From Spirochaetota bacterium (GTDB lineage: Bacteria > Spirochaetota > Spirochaetia > Treponematales > Breznakiellaceae): a DNA stretch of 8,847 nucleotides. Where the stretch lies: the NCBI GenBank assembly GCA_023406985.1, contig JAEXTK010000177.1:1-8847 (forward strand), given 5' to 3'. This document shows, one piece after another, positions 1 through 6,366 of this stretch. Position numbers and translations under genes: made by a program. Positions within the stretch are counted from its first letter, which is position 1. Each line of letters starts with the position of its first letter. Below the pieces are notes generated by a model. It worked only from the letters and a program-made list of their open reading frames with translations. It did no database searches and was not told the DNA's origin.

Positions 1-15
1 TACGCGGTCGCGCGC

Positions 16-40
16 CGCGGCCGCGGGACACGCGGCCGCG
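16..40. repeat. GC-rich perfect inverted repeat in the leader
   Basis: The ten bases CGCGGCCGCG occur at 16-25 and again at 31-40, separated by GGACA. Because the unit is its own reverse complement, the two arms are both direct and inverted repeats and could form a very stable hairpin with a 5-nt loop. No T-tract follows, so it is not a standard intrinsic terminator. It could be a leader structure, an operator, or the GC-rich end of an upstream gene cut by the window edge. The pattern is seen directly; the function is unknown. Confidence 0.5.
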
Positions 41-50
41 AGCAGCACAC

Positions 51-56
51 AAGGAG
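51..56 (+). promoter_or_regulatory. Ribosome binding site of the first gene
   Basis: AAGGAG sits six bases upstream of the ATG at 63, an ideal Shine-Dalgarno match and spacing. It fixes the start of the first gene. No convincing -10/-35 promoter can be made out in the 50 bases before it. Confidence 0.75.
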
Positions 57-62
57 AAGCGT

Positions 63-749
63 ATGGCAATAGACGAGATGGAAAAGAAACTCCGGCCGCC
101 GGAGATCGAGCTGAAACCCTATCCCCCGAAGGTGATCACCCTGGCTTCCGGCGAGAAGATGGTAGTCCGTGAAGCGCGGCGCGAGGAAGTCGGCGCCCTG
201 CTCGGCACGGTGCATCCGCTCATCGGCGTCCCCTCGGATTTCTACGACATCGTCGCGGTGCGCATGTACTCCGAGATCCTCGGCTGGTACCGTTACCGCG
301 TCGCGAACGAGTTCGTCCTCGTGGGCGTCATCGACGGCGTCATCGCCGGCATCGTCACGAGCCGCCACGTCTCGCCGAAGCTCGGCATGAGCCTCCACAC
401 GCTCACGATCAAGCGCGGTCTCCGCGTCGGCGCCCAGCTCTTCGCCGCGAAGATGGAGCACCACATCGAAATCCTCGGCGAGGACGAAGTGTACATCGTC
501 GCCGAGAGCCCGAACGGCTTCAAACGCTGGATGATCGAGTACCAGCTCGAGGACCGCTCCAGCCAGTTCCCCGAGGTGCGCCACGAGCTCGGCGGCGTGC
601 CGACCTTCGTGCTCACCCGCAAGCTTTGGGACGCGGTCAAGGCCGTGAAGTGCACGGGCAGCCGCCCCGTTTCAGCGGAAGACCTCAAGTCCGCCGAGAA
701 ATTGATCATGCCGAAGGAGTATTCACAGCTCCCCGGTTTCAAGAGGTAG
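63..749 (+). CDS. Probable GNAT-fold acetyltransferase-like protein
   Basis: This 228-residue soluble protein has no signal peptide or membrane segment. The layout suggests a GNAT N-acyltransferase fold. An N-terminal strand and helix lie at about 33-50 (VVREARREEVGALL). Paired strands lie around 84-100 (FVLVGVIDGVIAGIV). Next comes a strand running into a loop and helix at about 110-133, where RGLRVGAQLF (118-127) resembles a weak version of the acetyl-CoA pyrophosphate loop R/Q-x-x-G-x-G/A. A further strand (VYIVAESPNGFKRWM, 143-157) could be the C-terminal half. The loop is degenerate, so catalysis and substrate are unknown. The gene is only 3 nt from the thiolase-like gene and is surely co-transcribed with it, so an acyl-CoA-related role in the same pathway is likely. 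The start is supported by AAGGAG at 51-56. The family assignment is tentative; the coding call is firm. Confidence 0.6.
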   Translation: MAIDEMEKKLRPPEIELKPYPPKVITLASGEKMVVREARREEVGALLGTVHPLIGVPSDFYDIVAVRMYSEILGWYRYRVANEFVLVGVIDGVIAGIVTSRHVSPKLGMSLHTLTIKRGLRVGAQLFAAKMEHHIEILGEDEVYIVAESPNGFKRWMIEYQLEDRSSQFPEVRHELGGVPTFVLTRKLWDAVKAVKCTGSRPVSAEDLKSAEKLIMPKEYSQLPGFKR

Positions 750-752
750 CGT

Positions 753-1952
753 ATGGCCCCCAGGGTCGGAATAGTGGGTATCGGGCATACCCGCTTCGGG
801 AATTCTTCGGAATACGATCTGGCGGACGTCATGGCCTACGCGGCCACCGACGCCCTGCTGGATGCGGGTTTCTTGGAGAAACGGAAGGAGATCGACCAGG
901 TCTTCGTGGCGAACATGGCCTCCGGCATGTTCTGCCATCAGAGCGCGGTGGCCTCCGCGCTCGTGAGCAGGATGGATATGGAGCCCGTGCCCGCCGAGCT
1001 CATCGAGAACGGGCCGGCTTCCGGCGCGAGCGCGGTGAAGGTCGGCTACATGGCCGTAGCCTCCGGCTTGGCCGACGTCGTGCTCGTGGTGGGCGGCGAG
1101 ATCATGCGGAAGGTGACGGGCTGGAACGCCACGGACATCGTCGCATCGATGTTGCATACCGAGGCCGAGTACAACATGGGCCTCACGCTGCCGGGCTTCG
1201 GCGGCATGTTCACGCGCCTGTACATGGAGAAGTACGGCCTCACCGAGCGCGACCTCGCGCTCGTGGCGGTCAAGGATCACGACAACGGCGCGAAGAACAA
1301 GTACGCGCACGTCCAGGCGACGTGCACGATAGAGGCGATCGCCGACGGCCCCGAAGCCGACGTCGTCAACAACTACATCGCCGAGCCGCTCCGCATGTAC
1401 TCCACCTGCCCGGTCACCGACGGCGCGGCGGCCCTGCTTCTCGTGAACATGGATTCGCCCAAGGCGAAGCAGTTCGCCAAGAAGCCCATCCGCATCGCGG
1501 GCGTGGCGAGCGCGACGGACACCCACTGCGTGCACAACCGCGCGGATCCGCTGCAGCTCAACGCGGTCCGCATCGCGGGGGAGAAGGCGTTCAAGATGGC
1601 GGGGCTCAGGCCCTCCGACATCTCCTTCGCCGAACTCCACGACGCCTTCGTCATCCTGGAACTCGCGATCAGCGAGGAGCTCGGCTTCTTCCCGCGCGGC
1701 AAGGCCTTCGAGGCGGTGCGGAAGGGAGAAACCCGCATCGACGGCAAGCTCCCGATCAACACCTCGGGCGGCCTCAAGTCGAAGGGCCATCCGGTGGGCG
1801 CCACGGGCGTTTCGCAAGTGGTGGAGCTCGTCCGGCAACTGCGCGGCGAGGCGGAGGAAGGGCGCCAGGTGAAGGATCCGAAGTACGGCATGTCCGTCAA
1901 CTTCGGAGGATTCGGCAACAACGTCGCAGCGGTGATCTGCGCGAAGGATTAA
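753..1952 (+). CDS. Thiolase-superfamily protein lacking the nucleophilic Cys
   Basis: This 399-residue protein is full length for the SCP2/archaeal-type thiolase family. It begins with the typical VGIVGIGHTRFG (5-16) and carries CPVTDGAAALLL (219-230), HDAF (296-299) and the active-site GHPVGATG (345-352, His346). The segment that normally reads C-A-S-G is here ENGPASGASA (85-94), so Pro88 stands where the acylated cysteine should be. The C-terminal region where thiolases carry a second catalytic cysteine reads SVNFGGFGNN (381-390), also without cysteine. Ordinary thiolysis or Claisen condensation by the standard mechanism is therefore unlikely. The next gene encodes a Zn-ribbon/OB-fold protein, the usual partner of SCP2-type thiolases and of Ltp2-type aldolases, which also lack the cysteine. 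A retro-aldol or other acyl-CoA C-C bond reaction is possible; the substrate is unknown. The gene lies 3 nt after the GNAT-like gene, with AAGAGG at 741-746 as its ribosome binding site. Confidence 0.88.
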   Translation: MAPRVGIVGIGHTRFGNSSEYDLADVMAYAATDALLDAGFLEKRKEIDQVFVANMASGMFCHQSAVASALVSRMDMEPVPAELIENGPASGASAVKVGYMAVASGLADVVLVVGGEIMRKVTGWNATDIVASMLHTEAEYNMGLTLPGFGGMFTRLYMEKYGLTERDLALVAVKDHDNGAKNKYAHVQATCTIEAIADGPEADVVNNYIAEPLRMYSTCPVTDGAAALLLVNMDSPKAKQFAKKPIRIAGVASATDTHCVHNRADPLQLNAVRIAGEKAFKMAGLRPSDISFAELHDAFVILELAISEELGFFPRGKAFEAVRKGETRIDGKLPINTSGGLKSKGHPVGATGVSQVVELVRQLRGEAEEGRQVKDPKYGMSVNFGGFGNNVAAVICAKD

Positions 1953-1962
1953 GGAGGACGCC

Positions 1963-2343
1963 ATGATCGATTTCAGCATGTACGATGTCGTCGCTCCCAA
2001 GATCAGCGCCTGGAAATGCGACAAGTGCGGGGCCGTCTACTATCCCGCGCCGATGGTCTGCGGCAAGTGCGATGCCCGGCGGGACCCCGTGACGGGGAAG
2101 GGCTGGTCCACCTTCGATCTGGAAGGCCCGTGCACGCTCCTGACCTGGACGCGCGTCTGGAACCTTCCCGAGGGCTACACTAAGAAGTTCCTGCAGTTCG
2201 GTATCGTCCAGTTCGAGAACGGACTGCGCGCTTCCGGCCGCGTGGAAGTGGAGAATCCGAAGTCCGGCATGAAGTTGACGGCGACGGTCGAGGAATCGGA
2301 CGAGCGTCCGGGCAAGCCGGTAAAAGTGTTCGTATTTAAGTAA
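1963..2343 (+). CDS. Zn-ribbon/OB-fold protein (DUF35 family), partner of the thiolase-like protein
   Basis: The 126-residue protein has the two-part DUF35 architecture. An N-terminal rubredoxin-like zinc ribbon has Cys19, Cys22, Cys33 and Cys36 (CDKC...CGKC). An OB-fold follows from about residue 50 to the end (CTLLTWTRVWNLPEG, FLQFGIVQFENGLRASGRVE). Members of this family bind thiolase-superfamily enzymes and help form or shape the acyl-CoA site; examples are the archaeal acetyl-CoA thiolase/HMG-CoA synthase complex, bacterial phloroglucinol acyltransferase and Ltp2 aldolases. Length and motifs are normal and all four zinc ligands are present. It starts 10 nt after the thiolase-like stop, with a strong AAGGAGG ribosome binding site in the gap. 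The two proteins very probably form one complex. The start is well supported by this site. Confidence 0.9.
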   Translation: MIDFSMYDVVAPKISAWKCDKCGAVYYPAPMVCGKCDARRDPVTGKGWSTFDLEGPCTLLTWTRVWNLPEGYTKKFLQFGIVQFENGLRASGRVEVENPKSGMKLTATVEESDERPGKPVKVFVFK

Positions 2344-2344
2344 C

Positions 2345-2350
2345 GGAAGG
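2345..2350 (+). promoter_or_regulatory. Ribosome binding site choosing the GntR start
   Basis: GGAAGG ends immediately before a GTG at 2351 and six bases before the in-frame ATG at 2357. The spacing fits initiation at 2357 and not at the GTG, so the ATG is taken as the start of the regulator. Confidence 0.6.
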
Positions 2351-2356
2351 GTGGCG

Positions 2357-3025
2357 ATGGCCGACGAAAACCTGAGCTTCGACGTGTACACGCGACTCAG
2401 CGAGCGGATACTCAAATGGGAGTATCCGCCGGGCCATCGCCTCACCGAAGAGGCGCTCTGCACCGAGTTTTCCGTCAGCAGGAGCCCCGTCCGCGAGGCG
2501 CTCGGCATGCTCGCCGAGCGGGGCCTCGTGGACAAGAAAGCACGACTGGGCTACAGCGTCCGGCGCCTCGACCTCAAAGAGATCAACGAGTATTACGACG
2601 TCCGCCTGATCCTTGAGGTGGCGGCCGTGGAAAAACTGTGTCGGGAAGGCATGGACGCGGCGGCCTTGGATGCGCTCGAGAAGCGCTGGGCCACGCTCCG
2701 GGACGGCTTGCCGGAACTGGCTCCCGATGCCGCCACGGAGGACGAGGATTTCCATCGAGCCCTGGCCAAGGCGTGCGGCAACGGAGTCCTCTGCAGCCTC
2801 CTCGGCAAGATCGACAGCCGCATCCACTTCGTGCGGATCGCGGACATCACCGACCCCGAGCGGCTCAAGACCACCTGTACCGATCACCTGGAAATCATCG
2901 AAGCGCTTCGCCGACGCGACGCCGTAGCGGCGACCGCATCGCTCAGACGCAATATCGAATGGGGGAAGAAGAACGTGGAAGCGGCGATACGGGACGCCTT
3001 GGTACGTGCGCACCTCTCCGTATAG
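2357..3025 (+). CDS. GntR-family transcriptional regulator, FCD subfamily
   Basis: The 222-residue protein has an N-terminal winged helix-turn-helix (about 8-70), with the recognition region LCTEFSVSRSPVREAL (34-49) followed by the wing LVDKKARLGYSVRRL. An all-helical FCD ligand-binding domain (about 75-215) follows. FCD domains bind a metal through Asp, His, His, His and sense carboxylates or similar metabolites. Here Asp129 and His133 (DEDFH) and His177 (DHLEIIEAL) are present, but the position expected for the last histidine, about 22 residues further on, is Asn199 (RRNIEWG). Metal binding may therefore be altered. It is embedded in the operon, 13 nt after the DUF35 gene, so autoregulation of the operon in response to a pathway intermediate is likely. 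Operator sites are not visible. Start at 2357 is preferred over the GTG at 2351. Confidence 0.92.
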   Translation: MADENLSFDVYTRLSERILKWEYPPGHRLTEEALCTEFSVSRSPVREALGMLAERGLVDKKARLGYSVRRLDLKEINEYYDVRLILEVAAVEKLCREGMDAAALDALEKRWATLRDGLPELAPDAATEDEDFHRALAKACGNGVLCSLLGKIDSRIHFVRIADITDPERLKTTCTDHLEIIEALRRRDAVAATASLRRNIEWGKKNVEAAIRDALVRAHLSV

Positions 3026-3041
3026 GTGCGGCGGGGCGATT

Positions 3042-4121
3042 ATGGGCTTGGATGCCGTCGCGGCCGAAGCGCCGCCGGGCAAACCTCCTCGCGTTTCCGG
3101 AGACCGGCCGCCGGGCCGGCTCGTATTCACCGCCGACGCCGCGGGTTCGCTTTTTCCCCTCCTGCCTTTCTCCTGCATCGTACAGAGCGTTTTCCGATCA
3201 GCCCTGAACCTGAAAATCTCCACCGACCCGCATCTCGTTTCGCTCATCGCCGATCCGCGGCACGCGCATCCGCGCGGAGCCGTCATCCTCGGCGCCCGCT
3301 TCGACGAGTGGACAATTGAGCGCGGCTCGTCCGGCTATTTCGACGGCTCCCGTCTTTCGTTCGCCGACGCCGACGCTCCCCGCGTTCTGGTCGCCCCTGA
3401 GCGGGCAGACGCCGACGAACGCGCCCCTGCCATCGCGCGGTCGCCGGGCCTCGTCGCCTGCCTCGGCCGCGCCGCAGGGCTCGTCGCCGCAGCGCGCGCC
3501 GAACGCGGCTCGCGGGCGATCCTCGTGGGGACAGAGCTCGGTTCGACGCGGGCGAAGGGAGGGACAGAGCTCGCCGCGGGAGCCCCGGCGGGGACACCGT
3601 TGGGGACAGAGCTTCCGCTGCGGGACGATTTTTTCACCGTTTGCCTCCGCTCAGCGGCCTCCGACCTCGCCGAAGCCTTTTCCGCGCGGTCCGTGGAGGC
3701 CGCGCTCGGCGCCGCGGAGCGGATGGTCGGCCTCGGCACCGGGCTCACGCCCTCGGGCGACGACTTCCTGTGCGGCTTCCTCGCCGCGCGTCGTTCGATC
3801 AGCGCCGAAAACGGGCGGGGGACTCGCTTCTTGGATTCGTGGGGACAGAGCTTGGCCGCCGATGGGGACAGAGCTTTGTCCCGAACGAATGAGATCTCGG
3901 CGGCTTTCCTCGCGAGCGCGGCGGCGGGGCGTTTCTCGACGGCCCTCGTCACTTTCGGCCGCGCGATCGCGGCGGAGGCGGAGGGGCGCGGCGATCGGAT
4001 GGCCTTGGCGGCCGCGGTCACCGCCCTCTCGTTCATTGGTCATGGCTCGGGGCTGGATGCCGCCGAAGGATTCTTGTACGGACTTCAAAGGGGAGTGGAA
4101 GAACACGATGACGAAGCGTAG
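3042..4121 (+). CDS. allH: AllH-like protein (DUF2877), interrupted by short DNA repeats
   Basis: The protein has 359 residues from the ATG at 3042; a GTG at 3006 overlapping the regulator's stop would add 12. DUF2877 hallmarks are clear: VFRSALNL near the N-terminus, GLGTGLTPSGDDFLCGF (230-246), and GHGSGLDAAEGFLYG beginning at Gly333. The family includes E. coli AllH (YlbF), which with AllF (FdrA) and AllG forms oxamate carbamoyltransferase; this converts carbamoyl-oxamate to oxamate and carbamoyl phosphate. The next gene is carbamate kinase, as in that E. coli locus, but AllF and AllG are absent here. The protein is some 90 residues longer than E. coli AllH, and part of the excess lies in Gly/Ala-rich stretches at about 160-195 and 260-280. 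Those stretches contain five copies of the repeat core GGGACAGAGCT, giving GTEL three times, then WGQSL and DGDRAL in other phases. Function could be intact or reduced. The exact start is uncertain. Confidence 0.82.
   Translation: MGLDAVAAEAPPGKPPRVSGDRPPGRLVFTADAAGSLFPLLPFSCIVQSVFRSALNLKISTDPHLVSLIADPRHAHPRGAVILGARFDEWTIERGSSGYFDGSRLSFADADAPRVLVAPERADADERAPAIARSPGLVACLGRAAGLVAAARAERGSRAILVGTELGSTRAKGGTELAAGAPAGTPLGTELPLRDDFFTVCLRSAASDLAEAFSARSVEAALGAAERMVGLGTGLTPSGDDFLCGFLAARRSISAENGRGTRFLDSWGQSLAADGDRALSRTNEISAAFLASAAAGRFSTALVTFGRAIAAEAEGRGDRMALAAAVTALSFIGHGSGLDAAEGFLYGLQRGVEEHDDEA
3526..3614 (+). repeat. First cluster of GGGACAGAGCT repeats (three copies plus a partial)
   Basis: TGGGGACAGAGCT is present at 3526-3538 and 3601-3613. 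A variant with one changed base covers 3560-3572 (GGGACAGAGCT intact from 3561). A partial CGGGGACACC lies near 3590. All three good copies are on the + strand, within 90 bases of the AllH-like gene, and are read as Gly-Thr-Glu-Leu. Confidence 0.75.
3840..3883 (+). repeat. Second cluster of GGGACAGAGCT repeats, one forming a palindrome
   Basis: TGGGGACAGAGCT occurs at 3840-3852 and at 3863-3875. The second copy continues into TTGTCCC, so GGGACA (3865-3870) faces its reverse complement TGTCCC (3877-3882) across GAGCTT. This is a 6-bp perfect stem whose loop contains AGCT. The two copies are read in different phases from each other and from the first cluster (WGQSL and DGDRAL), which shows that the DNA and not the peptide is conserved. 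Confidence 0.75.
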
Positions 4122-5064
4122 AACTGCGGTGGTCGCGGTGGGCGGGAACGCCCTGATCCGGGACCCCAAAAAAACCTCCCTCTACGACCAATACGAGGCG
4201 GTCTGCCTCACGGTCCCCTACGTGGTCGACCTGATCCAGGAAGGCTGGAGCGTCGTACTCACCCACGGCAACGGTCCCCAGGTCGGTTTCCTCCTCCGGA
4301 AGTCCGAGCTGAGCCGCAACGAGCTGCCGCCGGCGCCCTTGGATTACTGCGGTTCCAATACGCAGGGATCGATCGGCTACATGTTCGAGGTGGCCCTCCA
4401 CAACGAATTCCGTCGCCGCGGTATGGACAACAAGGCCATCGCGCTCATCTGCCAAACCGTGGTGGACCGGGCTGACTCGGCCTTCTCGGCGCCGACCAAG
4501 CCGATCGGTTCCTTCATGACCGAGGCCGAGGCGCTCAAGCACCGCGACGAGAACGGCTGGACGGTCGTGGAGGACTCGGGCCGCGGATGGCGCCGCGTGG
4601 TGCCTTCTCCCGCGCCGCTCCGCATCGTACAGGAGGAGACCATACGGATGCTCGCGGACGCCGGCCTCACGGTCATCGGCGCGGGCGGCGGCGGAATCCC
4701 CGTCATCGAGGAGGCGGACGGCAGCCTCTCGGGCATAGAGGCGGTCATCGATAAGGACCTGGCTTCGGCCCTCCTGGCCTCCTCCATCGGCGCGGAACTC
4801 TTCGTCATTTCCACCGAGGTGGAGAAGGTCTGCCTCAATTTCAAGAAGCCCGATCAGATCGAACTAAATTCGATGACCGTAGAAGAAGCGGAGAAGGCCC
4901 TCGCGGACGGACAGTTCGGGAAAGGGAGCATGGAGCCCAAGATTCGAGCGGTGCTCGGTTACCTCTCGCGGGGCGGCCGGCGCGCGATCGTGACGAATAG
5001 CGAGAACCTGGCGCGCGCTCTCCGGGGAGAAACCGGGACGCATTTCGAGAATAAAGGGAGGTAG
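4108..5064 (+). CDS. arcC: Carbamate kinase
   Basis: This is a complete 318-residue member of the amino-acid kinase family, the usual length for carbamate kinase. It catalyses carbamoyl phosphate + ADP to carbamate + ATP in the cytoplasm. Motifs appear in order: VAVGGNAL (9-16, phosphate binding), THGNGPQVG (52-60), TKPIGSF (130-136), RGWRRVVPSP (159-168), GAGGGGIPV (191-199), EAVIDKDLASALLA (211-224), STEVEKV (235-241) and FGKGSMEPKI (270-279). No expected key motif is missing. The ATG at 4108 overlaps the AllH-like gene by 14 nt and is preceded by AAGGGGAG and GGAAG. The reading frame stays open far upstream, but that part overlaps AllH in another frame and has no kinase homology. Paralogues AllK (oxamate), YqeA (near E. 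coli purine genes) and ArcC (arginine deiminase) cannot be told apart by sequence; the neighbours favour a ureide or purine role. The symbol is used generically. Confidence 0.95.
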   Translation: MTKRRTAVVAVGGNALIRDPKKTSLYDQYEAVCLTVPYVVDLIQEGWSVVLTHGNGPQVGFLLRKSELSRNELPPAPLDYCGSNTQGSIGYMFEVALHNEFRRRGMDNKAIALICQTVVDRADSAFSAPTKPIGSFMTEAEALKHRDENGWTVVEDSGRGWRRVVPSPAPLRIVQEETIRMLADAGLTVIGAGGGGIPVIEEADGSLSGIEAVIDKDLASALLASSIGAELFVISTEVEKVCLNFKKPDQIELNSMTVEEAEKALADGQFGKGSMEPKIRAVLGYLSRGGRRAIVTNSENLARALRGETGTHFENKGR

Positions 5065-5065
5065 T

Positions 5066-5881
5066 ATGCTCCATCCGTTCAACTACACCGCACCGCAGAC
5101 GCGCACGGAATTCCTCGGTCTGCTCGCGGAGTACGGATCCCGCGCGAAGGTCCTTGCCGGCGGTACGGACCTCCTCGTCAACATCCGCGGCGGTCTCCTC
5201 AAGCCCGACTTCGTCCTTGACGCCAAGCGGGTCCAAGGGTATTCCGGCATCGCCTGGGATCCCGCCGAAGGTCTCTCCTTCCACCCCGCGACGACGATCA
5301 ACGACGTCCTCCGCGAGAAGCGGGTACGCGAGGATTACCCCCTCTTGGCAGCCTGCGCCCACGACCTAGCTTCTTACCAGATCCGGAACCGGGCCACGGT
5401 GATCGGGAACGTCGTGAACGCGTCGCCTTGTTCGGATATGGCTCCCGCGCTCCTCTGCCTCGGCGCGAGCGCGTCGATCGCCTCCGCAGCGGGGACGCGG
5501 ACCGTGCCCTTTTCCGCGTTCTTCACCGGCGTCAAGAAGACGGTCCTCAAGAGCGACGAGATCCTGGAGCGGATCATCGTGCCGGCCGCGTCCGCCGGAG
5601 CCCGCGGCGAGTACCGTAAGCTGAAGCGGATCAACGGCCATGACCTCGGTATCGTCGGCGTCGCGGTAGCCCACGTCGGCAAGAAGCTCCGCATCGCCGT
5701 CAGTTCCGCGGCACCGACGCCGGTCCTCGTCGACTCGCTGCCGATCTCCGCGACCGCCTCCGAAGCCGTCGCCGCGACCCTCGCGGCGGTCAGCCCGATC
5801 AGCGACGTCCGCTGCACGAAGGAATACCGGCTTTTCATGATCGAGACCTTCGTCCGCCGCCTCATGGAGGAGTTGAAATGA
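5066..5881 (+). CDS. xdhB: Molybdenum hydroxylase, FAD-binding subunit (XdhB/CoxM family)
   Basis: The 271-residue protein is of normal length for the medium subunit of xanthine dehydrogenase-family enzymes. It binds FAD and passes electrons from the iron-sulfur subunit to an acceptor. The first FAD motif is LAGGTDLLV (30-38). The second, usually T-I-G-G-N-x-x-N-A-S-P, is TVIGNVVNASPCSDMAPAL (111-129), so the first glycine of the GG pair is Ile113, a mild deviation. The C-terminal CO dehydrogenase flavoprotein domain follows (YRKLKRINGHDLGIVGVAVA, 183-202). The start at 5066 is one base after the kinase stop and follows a strong GGGAGG site at 5056-5061. The stop overlaps the next gene as ATGA. 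The symbol follows E. coli usage, in which XdhB is the FAD subunit. Confidence 0.92.
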   Translation: MLHPFNYTAPQTRTEFLGLLAEYGSRAKVLAGGTDLLVNIRGGLLKPDFVLDAKRVQGYSGIAWDPAEGLSFHPATTINDVLREKRVREDYPLLAACAHDLASYQIRNRATVIGNVVNASPCSDMAPALLCLGASASIASAAGTRTVPFSAFFTGVKKTVLKSDEILERIIVPAASAGARGEYRKLKRINGHDLGIVGVAVAHVGKKLRIAVSSAAPTPVLVDSLPISATASEAVAATLAAVSPISDVRCTKEYRLFMIETFVRRLMEELK

Positions 5882-6366
5882 AGAGGATACGCCTCACCAT
5901 CAACGGCAAAATCTACGAACGCGACGTAGCCGACAATCGAACCCTCCTCCACTTTCTCCGCGAAGACCTCGGTCTCATCGGGACGAAGGAAGGCTGCGGG
6001 GCCGGCGAATGCGGCGCCTGCACGGTCTTCCTGGACGGCCTCACCGTGAACTCCTGCATGGTGCTCGCCGTGGAGGCCGACGGAAGGTCGGTGGAGACCA
6101 TCGAAGGCGAGGCCGTAGGCGGCAAGCTCTCCAAGATCCAAGCCGCCTTCGAAAAGCATCAGGCCGTCCAGTGCGGTTTCTGCACCGCCGGCATGGTCAT
6201 GTCGGTCCGCGAGCTGCTGCAGCGGAACCCAAAACCTTCCGTGGACGAAATCAAGGAGGGGATCGAGGGGAATTTCTGCCGCTGTACGGGCTACCAGCAG
6301 ATCATCGAGGCGGTCCTCGACGTCTCCGGCCAGCTCGAAGGAAAGGGGGAACTGAGACATGCTTGA
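5878..6366 (+). CDS. xdhC: Molybdenum hydroxylase, 2Fe-2S subunit (XdhC/CoxS family)
   Basis: The 162-residue protein carries two iron-sulfur clusters that wire the molybdenum site to FAD. The plant-type ferredoxin domain has its four ligands at Cys40, Cys45, Cys48 and Cys60 (GCGAGECGACTVFLDG, then NSC). The C-terminal helical domain has the second cluster's ligands at Cys99, Cys102, Cys134 and Cys136 (CGFCTAGM and CRCTGYQQI). All eight cysteines are present, so both clusters should form. It overlaps the FAD gene by ATGA and the molybdenum-subunit gene by 8 nt, which suggests coupled translation and equal subunit amounts. The symbol follows E. coli usage (XdhC is the Fe-S subunit); in some other genomes xdhC names a cofactor-insertion factor, which this is not. 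Confidence 0.95.
   Translation: MKRIRLTINGKIYERDVADNRTLLHFLREDLGLIGTKEGCGAGECGACTVFLDGLTVNSCMVLAVEADGRSVETIEGEAVGGKLSKIQAAFEKHQAVQCGFCTAGMVMSVRELLQRNPKPSVDEIKEGIEGNFCRCTGYQQIIEAVLDVSGQLEGKGELRHA

Noticed and set aside
723..2024. Long antisense open frame of 433 codons opposite the thiolase-like gene
   Set aside because: It is the complement of a high-GC gene, rich in Arg/His/Ala/Val without recognisable motifs, while the + strand encodes a clear thiolase-family protein.
3006..3041. GTG start at 3006 for the AllH-like gene, overlapping the regulator
   Set aside because: It lacks a convincing ribosome binding site. The ATG at 3042 follows a G-rich stretch at a reasonable distance and leaves the regulator's end free, though this choice is not certain.
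3526..3883. CRISPR array or tandem repeat in the AllH-like gene
   Set aside because: Units are only about 13 bases, spacings are irregular (roughly 34, 41, 239 and 23 bases), and the region is coding with conserved DUF2877 motifs between the clusters.
3316..4107. Carbamate kinase frame stays open for 264 codons upstream of its ATG, suggesting an N-terminal fusion
   Set aside because: The upstream part is Arg/Ser/Pro-rich, has no family resemblance and overlaps the AllH-like gene, whose DUF2877 motifs are in the other frame. The ATG at 4108 has a good ribosome binding site and gives the normal kinase length.
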